From contig NZ_JBNCNS010000004.1 in assembly GCF_049847105.1 (NCBI RefSeq), forward strand, positions 434,001 through 498,000: DNA of 64,000 nt, read 5' to 3'. The translations under genes were made by a program, and so were the position numbers. Positions 50,793 to 58,554 of this stretch are shown in pieces. Each line of letters opens with the position of its first letter. Position 1 is the stretch's first letter. The stretch is from Gordonia sp049847105. Its GTDB lineage: Bacteria > Actinomycetota > Actinomycetes > Mycobacteriales > Mycobacteriaceae. The notes beneath the pieces were generated by a model. The model did not search any database. It was not told the origin of the DNA and saw nothing but the letters and a program-made list of their open reading frames with translations.

Positions 50793-51194
50793 ATGACCAC
50801 CGACGACGACCTACCGCCACGTAACGGTCTGGGCGACAAGGACAGTCGAGAGCGGGTCCTGGTCATCATCCTCGCGTTGGCCGGTGTGATGTCGACGCTC
50901 GCGCTGTCAGTGCTGCCGGTACTCGCCGACGTGTCGCACAGTCCAGGGTTCAGCGCGCTGATCGGATCGGTGAACACCGCCGGATATCTCGTGATCATCC
51001 TGGTCGCCGCGCGCTCTCCGCTGAGCTGGGTGCTGGTCCGCCGGCTGGCGCTGGTGATGGTCGGGATCGCGGTGGTCGCCGGGGTCACGGCCGCGACGAT
51101 CCTCGACGAGAACGCCGGGCCGGGATTTCTGCTCGCGATGTCGGCCTTGATGGCGGCGGTGATCGCGGCGCTCAGCTACTTGCGAATCTCCTGA
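50793..51194 (+). CDS. Four-helix membrane protein
   Basis: This protein of about 133 residues has a charged N-terminus (TTDDDLPPRNGLGDKDSRERV) and four hydrophobic segments, ending SYLRIS. ATG 50793 has GGGAGTGAG upstream; GTG 50757 is a longer alternative. The 3' end overlaps the convergent GNAT gene by 19 bases. The function is unknown. Confidence 0.68.
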   Translation: MTTDDDLPPRNGLGDKDSRERVLVIILALAGVMSTLALSVLPVLADVSHSPGFSALIGSVNTAGYLVIILVAARSPLSWVLVRRLALVMVGIAVVAGVTAATILDENAGPGFLLAMSALMAAVIAALSYLRIS

Positions 51195-51877
51195 GGCGCC
51201 GTGAAGGACTGGAACATCACCTCTCGACGCAGGGCGAAGCCGAGCGTCTCGTAGAGGCGGATGGCGGTGGTGTTGGACGCCGAGGCGTGCAGGAACGGCA
51301 CCTCGCCGCGCAGCCGGATGCCATGCGCGAGTGCGCGAATCAGTCGGCTACCCAGCCCCTGGCCCTGATTGTCGGGATCGGTACAGACAGCGCTGATCTC
51401 GGTCCAGCCCGGCAGGTGCAGGCGCTCACCGCCCATGGCCACGAGGCGCCCACCGCGGCGGATACCCAGGTAAGTGCCGAGTTCGATGGTCCGCGGCCGG
51501 AACGGGCCCGGCTCCGTACGGCGCACCAGATCGAGCATCTCGGGCACATCGTCGGCGGTGAGCTCGACCGCCTCGTCATAGGGCGCCGACGCGACGGCGT
51601 CGTCGACCATCTGTACGCCCTTCATCCGCATCTGCAGTCCCCAGTCGGCGGGTGGCGTCACGTCGACGACCGGAAGGAATATCGAGGTGCCGGCCCCGAC
51701 GAGCATGGCGGCGTCGGCCCAGTCGGCGGCGGTCGGGTCGTCGGGGAGTGCGGCCATCGGGCAGACATCCGGCTGATAGCGCACCGCGTTGCCGTGACGC
51801 TCAGCGAAAGGTGCGTGGGGCCCGGCCAAGGCGGCCAGTGCCGGGTTGTCGAGTGGGCTGGAGGTACTGCTTTCCAC
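51176..51877 (-). CDS. GNAT-family N-acetyltransferase
   Basis: This is a 233-residue protein. The C-terminal half is a FR47-like GNAT domain: ISAVCTDPDNQGQGLGSRLIRALAHGI (acetyl-CoA loop Q/GxGxG) and FLHASASNTTAIRLYETLGFALRREV. The N-terminal part (APFAERHGNAVRYQPDVCPMAALPDD) is typical of actinobacterial stand-alone GNATs. The start is GTG 51877. The acceptor substrate is unknown. Confidence 0.87.
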   Translation of the reverse strand: MESSTSSPLDNPALAALAGPHAPFAERHGNAVRYQPDVCPMAALPDDPTAADWADAAMLVGAGTSIFLPVVDVTPPADWGLQMRMKGVQMVDDAVASAPYDEAVELTADDVPEMLDLVRRTEPGPFRPRTIELGTYLGIRRGGRLVAMGGERLHLPGWTEISAVCTDPDNQGQGLGSRLIRALAHGIRLRGEVPFLHASASNTTAIRLYETLGFALRREVMFQSFTAPQEIRK

Positions 51878-52004
51878 GGCTCGACGATACCCGGTGTCGT
51901 AATTGGGCGACTTGCGGACCCTGGGTTGAGGTTCGCAGATTCCTCTCAGGCGCAGATGATTTCGGCCCAAGGTCGGCGGGGCAGTGTCGACGGTGAACGA
52001 GCGA

Positions 52005-52178
52005 TCCGGCGCAGACGTCCGGACCTCACAGACCGAGAGGGTGACGATGCCGGATCCGAGCTGACGTTGGACAGACCGCGACCCACCGCGGCCGGCGTGT
52101 GTGCTTTGACGGCCCACATGCTCGTGACGGTGAGTCGGGGTGTGCCAACGAACCGACCGGCACGATGCCGTGCCGTGT
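52005..52178 (+). pseudogene. Decayed third copy (C) of the tiny FDQR-WVWQ gene
   Basis: A leader hairpin TCCGG...CCGGA (52005-52023) is followed by CCGAGAGGGTGACG and ATGCCG (52047). The start frame stops after five codons. Another frame then reads THRGRRVCFDG, aligning with HRRRRVRKFDQ of copy B, and the end contains ACCGACCGGCACG like the 3' flank of the intact copies. The hairpin-to-ATG distance is 23 bases, as in copies A and B. A C-rich hairpin follows. The 347-base gap between the GNAT and lipase genes holds nothing else. Confidence 0.45.
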
Positions 52179-52213
52179 GACCCCGTCGTAGACGATTCTG
52201 TCGCGGCGGGGTC
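52179..52213 (+). terminator. Hairpin after decayed tiny gene C
   Basis: GACCCCG (52179-52185) pairs with CGGGGTC (52207-52213). It resembles the ACCCCG...CGGGGT terminator of copy A. Confidence 0.5.
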
Positions 52214-52224
52214 GCAGTGTGTGG

Positions 52225-53178
52225 TCACCGACCGGGCGTGCTGCCCACGCTCGGCAACACCGGCTCGCAGGGCACTCGCTGCGGGTGTTCCGGATCCAGG
52301 GCGTTGCGAACCATCACCGTGGTGCGGTGTGAGCCGGCGATCGCTTGATGCTCCGAATAGTCCTGGGCGCACGAGTCCTGGACGACGATGTTGGTGACCT
52401 GCTGACCGGGCTTCCCGGGCACCAGTCCGCTGGTATAGGGCACGGCCATCTCGTCGTAGCGGGTCGCGATGTTCGTATATGCAACGTCCCGCACGTATGG
52501 GGTACCGCCGGCGTTGAGCTTCTTGATGAACGCCGATCCGGTTGTGGGTTCTCGGCAGAGCGCGCAGTTCCCGCTGCGGGTCAGCGGGCTGGCGTCGAGG
52601 ATCTCCTGAGGAATGGCGACGCCCTGGTAGATGCCGGCGATCGAGACCGATTTGTCGACGACGGTGTGCCCACCGCCGTAGCGGATGAAGTACCCGGTGA
52701 CCAGACTGCCGAGCGAGTGGGACACGAGATCGACCTTGGACGCGTGCGTTGTGGCGAGGACTTTGCGGACAAAAGCCGACAACTCAGGCACACCGACCGC
52801 CTCGATCGATGACAGCCCTGCGATACCGCTGAACGGTTTCGGCACACCGGCCTGCACGCCCCAGTTGAGGGCAAACGTGCAGTAGCCCGCGTTGTGCAGG
52901 ACCGGCCCGTAGACGCCCCAGTCGAGCTGTCGATTGGCGAACCCGCCATGCACCAGCACGACCGGATTCGGGTGGCGAGCACTGGGTTTGCACGACCAGT
53001 CGTTGGTTCCCGGTGGATCGCCGTCGGGATCGGCGAGCTGGTTGAATGTGCCCGCAAAGTAGTTGTTCGGGACGGGCAGTTGTGCACCTGCCGGGCCGAG
53101 GGATGGGACGGCTGTTGCCGGACCCGTCGCCAAGACCAGAGCGAGAGCTGTCAACCAAATCGATACGAGCGCGCGCAT
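52225..53178 (-). CDS. Secreted lipase/esterase
   Basis: This 317-residue protein has an N-terminal signal peptide (MRALVSIWLTALALVLATGPATA). The alpha/beta-hydrolase motifs are NPVVLVHGGFAN (oxyanion hole) and VDLVSHSLGSLVTGYF, where the nucleophile motif is SHSLG rather than GHSLG. Four cysteines in the mature part may form disulfides (SCKP, NAGYC, NCALC, DSCAQDYSEHQAI). The catalytic His is probably in SEHQAI. The start is ATG 53178; ATG 53196 is an alternative. It resembles actinobacterial LipA-type lipases. Confidence 0.87.
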   Translation of the reverse strand: MRALVSIWLTALALVLATGPATAVPSLGPAGAQLPVPNNYFAGTFNQLADPDGDPPGTNDWSCKPSARHPNPVVLVHGGFANRQLDWGVYGPVLHNAGYCTFALNWGVQAGVPKPFSGIAGLSSIEAVGVPELSAFVRKVLATTHASKVDLVSHSLGSLVTGYFIRYGGGHTVVDKSVSIAGIYQGVAIPQEILDASPLTRSGNCALCREPTTGSAFIKKLNAGGTPYVRDVAYTNIATRYDEMAVPYTSGLVPGKPGQQVTNIVVQDSCAQDYSEHQAIAGSHRTTVMVRNALDPEHPQRVPCEPVLPSVGSTPGR

Positions 53179-53849
53179 CGGCGGACCATAGCGCATGGGG
53201 CACACAGCTGTTGTCAGTTTGCGGTCGGTCGGTCGGAGAACCGACTGAGAGTCAATCGTCTGGGGGACAGGATCTGCGAGGCTGCGCACTTTTCTGTGCT
53301 CCCGCGACAGTGCCCAGCCTTTCGGTAGCAGTTGTTCGATTGGACTTGGTGCTGATTCTGCAGCGCCAATCACCCGGGAATGAGAGCACCCGCCAATTCA
53401 CCGGTGGCCGTCAGATTGACCTTCCCCGCCCGGAGGTAGAGACCAATCTTTCGCACGAGGTGCGGGAGCACTGAACTCGGATGGCTACTTCGATGGATGG
53501 TTGTGCACGCATACCGTGCCGTGACCCGCCCGGCGGTCGAGATCTGTAGTCCGATCAAATGAATTCCTGCGGTCTTCATCGCTTGCGTCTCCAGGTCGGC
53601 GCGTATCGGCACGTCAAGATCGGTGCTGACGGCCTACCCCGCGCGGTCGAGAACAGATTCGCTGGGTAATATGCCACCGAGCATTGTCGGGGTGGAGTTG
53701 TGATGCTGTTTCGGGGGGAAAGCCGTGATCCACGGCGAGCTACCCGGCCACGTGAGGTCGGGCGGCAGCGACGAGCGATCAGCACTGCAAGCGGGCGAAC
53801 CAGCACCGCATCTTCCCGCCCCGGCCGTCGGTACGGAGGGGACTTTCAC
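53179..53849. other. 671-base region without a convincing gene
   Basis: The region between the divergent lipase and glycine-zipper protein genes has slightly lower GC than its neighbours. An 80-residue minus frame (53370-53612) lacks a good start or known motif. Nothing else is recognisable. The promoter and ribosome binding site (GGAGGG, 53836-53841) of the next gene lie at the end. Confidence 0.4.
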
Positions 53850-55103
53850 ATGATGGCTTACGCATCTGAGCGCCGGTCGCGGCATCGTCATGATCCGGAG
53901 GGTCGTCGTTCGCCGTTGTTGTTGTCGGTGACCTCGGCGGCGTTGGCGGCGTCGATTGCGGCGGGTGTGGGTGCGGGTTTGGCTCAGGCGGCTCCCGAGC
54001 AGGGCGGCACGAGCCCGAGCGACACGGCACCGCAGCAGGGTGGCACGACACCTGATGCGCCGGCACCGGAGCAGGGTGGGACGACGCCGACTCCTCAGGT
54101 GGCGCCTGCCTATAACCCGGGTCCGGGGTCGATTCCGGGTCCGCCGCAGGAGGCGCCGTATCAGTCGTATGTGGCGCCGGATTCGGGTACGAGTTATGAG
54201 AATGCGTATACGCCGTTGCCTTCGCAGCCGTTGCGGGTGCCGCGTGCGGTGAAGCCGGTGCGGCCGATTGCGCCGCCGCCGAAGAAGATTCGTGTCGGCA
54301 ACTTTGTGACCGATATTCCGAAGGGGATGTCGCAGCGCGACGTGAATTCAGTCAATGAGTGGTCGGCTTACGGTGAGGCCAAGATCGCCCAAGGTTTAAT
54401 CTCGGTGGGGGTGCCTGAAGATGAGGCGACCCGGCAAGCGGCTTCGACGATCATCGGCGTGATGACCGGGGGTACCGCGGGTGCGGTGACGTTGGGTATT
54501 CCGGCGGCGGTGATGGGTGCGGCCGGGGGTGCGGTCGTCGGCGCAGGTGTGGGTGCGGTAACGGGATATGTGCTATCTAGCGGTACGGGTGTGCTTGTGC
54601 CGCAAGGAGCCCTTATCGGCGCTGGCGTTGGAGCGGCTGCCGGTGCTGTTGGCCTTGGTGCTGCGGGTGCGGCGCTAGGTGCAGCAATCGGAGGAACCGC
54701 CGGAGGCGCACTCGCTTACGCCCTCGGCGCCGGAGATCCTGGCGCGCACCCGAAGGAACCGTGGAAGCAGGGCAAGCCCCAGGCGCCTAAGGCCAAGCCG
54801 CTTCCGAACCCCGGTGCGAACCAGTTCGAGTACAAGCTCTCCGCCTCAGATGCGAAGAAGTCGGGATTGCCGGCCGTCAACTACGTCGTCAATCACCGCG
54901 GTGACGTCAACGTCGAGGTCGGGAACTGGAAGGCGAACTGGAGCGTCGACCAAGCGCTCGCGCCGTACGGGTTCATGGGTGGCGGAGCGAAGCAGGGCGA
55001 AGAGTCGGCCCGCGACATGACCAAACAACGCAGTGGCCAGATCGAATCCACGGTTCCCGGTGGTGAGGTGACCTGGCCGCAGGAGACCGCGACTGTCGGG
55101 TGA
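53850..55103 (+). CDS. Exported glycine-zipper protein
   Basis: This 417-residue protein has a basic N-terminus (RRSRHRHDPEGRRSP), a signal-like helix ending LAQAA, and three repeated APEQGGT/PQQGGT units. A Pro/Tyr-rich linker follows, then a domain NFVTDIPKGMSQRDVNSVNEWSAYGEAKIAQGLISVGV. A 90-residue glycine-zipper block (repeats of GAGVGAxxG and AALGAAIGG) comes next, and the C-terminus is VNVEVGNWKANWSVDQALAPYG...EVTWPQE. Glycine zippers form tightly packed membrane helices, as in some toxins and outer-membrane proteins. Related proteins are, from memory, annotated as insoluble domain proteins. The start is ATG 53850. Its 3' end is duplicated at 55753-55941. Confidence 0.78.
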   Translation: MMAYASERRSRHRHDPEGRRSPLLLSVTSAALAASIAAGVGAGLAQAAPEQGGTSPSDTAPQQGGTTPDAPAPEQGGTTPTPQVAPAYNPGPGSIPGPPQEAPYQSYVAPDSGTSYENAYTPLPSQPLRVPRAVKPVRPIAPPPKKIRVGNFVTDIPKGMSQRDVNSVNEWSAYGEAKIAQGLISVGVPEDEATRQAASTIIGVMTGGTAGAVTLGIPAAVMGAAGGAVVGAGVGAVTGYVLSSGTGVLVPQGALIGAGVGAAAGAVGLGAAGAALGAAIGGTAGGALAYALGAGDPGAHPKEPWKQGKPQAPKAKPLPNPGANQFEYKLSASDAKKSGLPAVNYVVNHRGDVNVEVGNWKANWSVDQALAPYGFMGGGAKQGEESARDMTKQRSGQIESTVPGGEVTWPQETATVG

Positions 55104-55208
55104 CGGACAATGGCGGGTCCGTCTGGCAATAACACGGTGGTGGGTCCTTGAAACGCGGTTCGCGCCCGGGCATCGCGATGATTGCATGACAACTAGGAGG
55201 GGTACGAG

Positions 55209-55691
55209 ATGCACAGGATTGCCTCGATACTGGCAGTGGTGGTGGCGGCCGCCGTCATGGCATGTGTTGGTGCGGGTAGCGCCACTTCGCAGCCGCAGTT
55301 ACCGAAGTTCTCGACCACGGGCGACAACTTCGGCACGTTCGGCGATCATGACTTCTGCCGCGGCACGGTCAATCTCGGCCTCACGGCTCCGAAGGGCAAG
55401 CACGGCGTCGTCCGCGTCACCCTGACGTCGTTCGGATTTGTGGGCAACGGACGGGGTTGGGCCCGACGCCCTGTCTGCCGGGTGTTGATGGTGGCAACCC
55501 AGACCAGTGGGAACAGTGTGCTGAAGCAGACTCCCATGCCGGCGGCCTTCGGTCCGCGTCGCGGGGATAGAGTAACGCGGGACATCGTCACGGGGCCTGG
55601 AGTCGCGCTGATCTCCGTGATCCCGTACACGACCAAGCTTCCTCGGATCAGCCAAGGGAATGGGGCAGGGGCCTACGTTCTTGTTCCGTGA
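55209..55691 (+). CDS. Small secreted two-cysteine protein P1
   Basis: This 160-residue protein has a signal peptide (cut near SATSQ). The mature domain contains DNFGTFGDHDFCRGTVNLGL, HGVVRVTLTSFGF, GWARRPVCRV, FGPRRG and the end VLVP. Cys50 and Cys90 are the only cysteines in the mature part and are conserved in paralogues. A Cys at position 19 in VMAC is not shared by paralogues, so a lipobox is unlikely. AGGAGGGG precedes the ATG. The function is unknown; the fold is probably a small disulfide-bonded beta domain (inference). Confidence 0.8.
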   Translation: MHRIASILAVVVAAAVMACVGAGSATSQPQLPKFSTTGDNFGTFGDHDFCRGTVNLGLTAPKGKHGVVRVTLTSFGFVGNGRGWARRPVCRVLMVATQTSGNSVLKQTPMPAAFGPRRGDRVTRDIVTGPGVALISVIPYTTKLPRISQGNGAGAYVLVP

Positions 55692-55752
55692 TCGCGGATG
55701 ACTTCGCGAACCACTCCGGCAGCGCCAAGTCACAACCCGGGTCGCACGGGAT

Positions 55753-55941
55753 GTGCCTGGCGACAATGAAGTTGGCAACTGGAAGGCTAACTGGAGCGTC
55801 GACCAAGCGCTGGCGCCGTACGGGCTGATGGGTGGAGGAGCGAAGCAGTGCGAGAAGTGTGCGCGCGACATGACCAAGGAACAGAGTGGCCAACTCAAGG
55901 CCGCCGTCCCGGGCGGCGAAGTCATCTGGCCGCAAGAGTGA
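55753..55941 (+). pseudogene. Duplicated C-terminal fragment of the glycine-zipper protein
   Basis: The frame encodes GNWKANWSVDQALAPYG-LMGGGAKQ and ends GEVIWPQE. It matches the last 55 residues of the 53850-55103 product, with two new cysteines (QCEKCA). There is no ribosome binding site or signal. It marks a duplication of the block [3' end of the glycine-zipper gene plus small secreted protein gene], giving this fragment followed by P2. Confidence 0.75.
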
Positions 55942-55996
55942 GCGCTCACGGCATGAACACAGATTCGTCGGGTTACAGCAATGGAGACCTCAGTTG

Positions 55997-56482
55997 TTGA
56001 GCAGCAAGCTCAGGGCCTCGATGATGATCGCGACGGTTTCGGTACTGACCTTCGTCGGCGCTGGTATCGGAACAGCAGCACCATTGCAGTCGACGACCTT
56101 GGGGAGCGACAACTTCGGTACCTTCGGTGATCACGACTACTGCCATGGTGTGATGAACGCCCGTCTCAGTCCGCCCAAGGGGAAGCGCGGCGTTGTTCGC
56201 GTAAACCTGACCTCGTTCGGATTCACTGGCTCGGGTGCCGGTTGGCAGCGCAATCCGCATTGTCGTGTGGTGATGGGCACGAGTCATATCAGCTCAATCG
56301 CGTGGAATCAGGAACACTTCCTTCCCGCCACCTTTGGGTCGCGTAAGGGCGAGCAGGTATCCCGAGATATCTACACAGGGTCCGGATTGATCCAGTTCGG
56401 CGTCGTTCCTTATTCGAAGGATCTTCCAGTGCGAGTCCGGCAGGATATGGAGTCGGCTTCTTTGTGGTGGTTCCGTGAGTAG
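55997..56482 (+). CDS. Small secreted two-cysteine protein P2, frameshifted at the C-terminus
   Basis: This is a 161-residue protein if started at TTG 55997 (GGAG ten bases upstream); ATG 56021 is shorter. The signal peptide is followed by DNFGTFGDHDYCHGVMNARL, KRGVVRVNLTSFGF and WQRNPHCRV. The reading frame ends ASLWWFRE, but the shifted frame after 56442 gives GYGVGFFVVVP and a stop at 56476-56478, which matches the YGGSGFLTVVP ends of paralogues. A single missing G near 56443 explains this. The protein is probably altered rather than absent. Confidence 0.7.
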   Translation: MSSKLRASMMIATVSVLTFVGAGIGTAAPLQSTTLGSDNFGTFGDHDYCHGVMNARLSPPKGKRGVVRVNLTSFGFTGSGAGWQRNPHCRVVMGTSHISSIAWNQEHFLPATFGSRKGEQVSRDIYTGSGLIQFGVVPYSKDLPVRVRQDMESASLWWFRE

Positions 56483-56682
56483 GAACGGACCGTTGGTCGC
56501 CGTCGCATAAGCCTGACCGAAAGGACGACATGTTCCGTCGCTCGATGGGGTTGGTGTGCGTAGGAGTAGCTGTCATCGTGTCGCGACTTTGTCCACCTGT
56601 ATAGTGCGCATGTGCAACGGCTGCGTTCGTGCAGACCGATGCCGGTACGGGGATTCACGCAGTTTCGTTGGGGAGGGACCAG

Positions 56683-57171
56683 ATGCGGAGGCTTTGCGCA
56701 CTGCTGCTCGTAGCGGCGATCGTTTCGCTGTCGTGGCTTGGCACGGGAACTGCCTCGGCTGAACCGCAATTACCGAAGATCGTGCTTTCCACGCTCAATT
56801 TCGGAACCTTTGGCGACCACGACTACTGCCACGGTGCTCTGAACGTGGGGGCAGTGGCGCCCAGGGGGAAGAGCGGTGTCGTTCGGGTCACCGTCACCTC
56901 TTTCGGATTCACCGGAAACGGCCCGGGCTGGAAGCGAAATCCCAAGTGCCGCTTTCTTCTGTACATGAGTCAGATCAGCGGTTCGGCTATCGCGGGCAAG
57001 GAGTTCTTCTATCCGGTCGGGTTCGGACCGCGGCCAGGAGAGAAGGTGGTTCGAGAGATTCGCGCCGGGCCCGGCCCAGTATCGATGAGTGTTGCGACGT
57101 ACGCCCTCGACAAACCGGTTCGAGTGCCGCAGACCTACGGTGGTTCGGGATTTCTCACTGTCGTTCCGTGA
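56683..57171 (+). CDS. Small secreted two-cysteine protein P3
   Basis: This 162-residue protein starts MRRLCALLLVAAIVSLSWLG and is cut near ASAEP. The mature domain has FGTFGDHDYCHGALNVG, SGVVRVTVTSFGFTGNGPGW and KRNPKCRFL, and ends YGGSGFLTVVP. GGGAGGG lies before the ATG. It is close to P4 in sequence and lies in the same orientation. Confidence 0.82.
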   Translation: MRRLCALLLVAAIVSLSWLGTGTASAEPQLPKIVLSTLNFGTFGDHDYCHGALNVGAVAPRGKSGVVRVTVTSFGFTGNGPGWKRNPKCRFLLYMSQISGSAIAGKEFFYPVGFGPRPGEKVVREIRAGPGPVSMSVATYALDKPVRVPQTYGGSGFLTVVP

Positions 57172-57261
57172 CGTCCATGTTTCGAAATCTGTGAGACCGG
57201 AAGCAGATTGACCCATTAGAAGTATGGGCGACTCGAAAAGGTTTGGCGCGAACCGATTGCT

Positions 57262-57610
57262 GCGGCCACGTCTTCGTCATGGCATGCGTTGGTGCGGGTA
57301 GCGCCACTTCGTAGCTGCAGTTACCGAAGTTCTCGACCACGGGCGACAACTTCGGCACGTTCGGCGATCACGACTTCTGTCGCGGCACGGTCAATCTCGG
57401 ACTCACGCTCCGAAGGGCAAGCACGGCGTCGTCCGCGTAACCCCTGACGGCGTTCGGATTTGTGGGTAACGTGTTGGGCTGGCACCCTGTCTGCCGGGTG
57501 CTGATGGTGGCAACCCAGAACAGTGTGGACAGTGTGTTGAGACAGACTCCCATGAGCCAGGGAAGAATGGGGCAGGGGCATACGTGCTGGTTCCGTGATC
57601 GCGGACGACT
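57262..57610 (+). pseudogene. Pseudogene copy of P1
   Basis: This region aligns at the DNA level with 55250-55700. GGTGCGGGTAGCGCCACTTCG is followed by TAG where P1 has CAG. ACGGCTCC is shortened to ACGCTCC (frameshift), and about 100 bases before AGCCA-GGGAA are deleted. The end TGGTTCCGTGATCGCGGA is retained. No start or signal peptide frame survives intact. It is clearly a dead duplicate. Confidence 0.85.
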
Positions 57611-57943
57611 TCACCCGCCGTTCCTGCAGCGTGTTTTGACTATGCGACAAGGCATCAGCAGATAGCATTCGATCCTGTTACACGCTCTGTCAGGGATGCG
57701 GGCTCAACGCCTCGAAGCTCTGTGGCACAGCTGCCGTGTCTCCTCTCGCGGAAACCTGGTCGTACCGACTCGCTCAATGCTGGCGGGATGCGACGCGCGG
57801 GGCGAGGACGAGACAGTTCGCCAACTCGTGGCCCGGGTAATCGAAGTGTCTTGGAGTGTCATTCAGGCAGGGGACAGGAGGGTAGTCCGTTGCAGATGAA
57901 GTAGGTTGGACCCGTCGTTGGCAAGCGGTCTGGGGGGATTTCG
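57611..57943. other. 333-base gap before P4
   Basis: No convincing gene lies here. A 68-residue frame (57696-57899) has no recognisable motif. The ribosome binding site of P4 (GGGGGG, about 57930-57936) is at the end. Confidence 0.4.
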
Positions 57944-58432
57944 ATGGGTCTGCGGAAAATCTGTGTGTTGTTGTCGGTCATGCTGGTGGGTGCACTCTCA
58001 TGGCTCGGCGTGGGCACGGCTGCTGCGGACAGGCCGCTTCCCAAGGTGTCGCAATACAGCGACAACATTGGCACGTTCGGTGACCATGATTTCTGTCATG
58101 GCGCCTTCAACGTGGGCTTGTCGACCCCGACAGGAAAGCGCGGAATCGTCAGGGTGACTCTCACTTCGTTCGGCTTCACGGGCAATGCTCCGGGGTGGAA
58201 GCGCAACCCGAAATGCCGCTTTCTTGTCAACCTCAATCACACCGGGTCAGCAGTGTTCAGCAAGGACATGTTTGTGCCTGTGGCATTCGGTCCGCGTCCC
58301 GGACAGAAAGTACAACGCGACCTCCGCACTGGATCAGGCGTGGCGTGGATTGCTGTCGCTACGTACGCGGCGAACAATCCGGTACGTGCGTTGCAATCTT
58401 ATGGTTCCGCCTTCTACACCGTTGTCCCATGA
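57944..58432 (+). CDS. Small secreted two-cysteine protein P4
   Basis: This 162-residue protein has the signal peptide MGLRKICVLLSVMLVGALSW, cut near TAAAD. The mature domain has SQYSDNIGTFGDHDFCHGAF, KRGIVRVTLTSFGFTG and WKRNPKCRFL, and ends YTVVP. The conserved cysteines are C51 and C91. It has the same YSDNI segment as the partial gene at the left edge of the window. The function is unknown. Confidence 0.83.
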   Translation: MGLRKICVLLSVMLVGALSWLGVGTAAADRPLPKVSQYSDNIGTFGDHDFCHGAFNVGLSTPTGKRGIVRVTLTSFGFTGNAPGWKRNPKCRFLVNLNHTGSAVFSKDMFVPVAFGPRPGQKVQRDLRTGSGVAWIAVATYAANNPVRALQSYGSAFYTVVP

Positions 58433-58554
58433 TGCGGTGACGTTGTCCAAGACCCGGTGTCATATACATCCGGCCAGTAGACGTACACGGATTCCATGTC
58501 CGCCACTGCCTGTGACCGCACGGCCGGCACGTAGAGCATGTACATGCTCACCGG

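Noticed and set aside
50540..51088. N-terminal extension of the DUF3556 protein
   Set aside because: The added residues are Thr/Arg/Ser-rich low-complexity antisense-like sequence running through a divergent promoter and another gene; family length supports ATG 50539.
53370..53612. 80-residue minus-strand frame
   Set aside because: No ribosome binding site, signal or known motif; left as non-coding.
57696..57899. 68-residue plus-strand frame
   Set aside because: No start signal or family resemblance; it lies next to a pseudogene in decayed sequence.
53179..58432. Prophage or integrative element
   Set aside because: No integrase, transposase, att repeats or phage structural genes are visible; the array is explained by local duplication.
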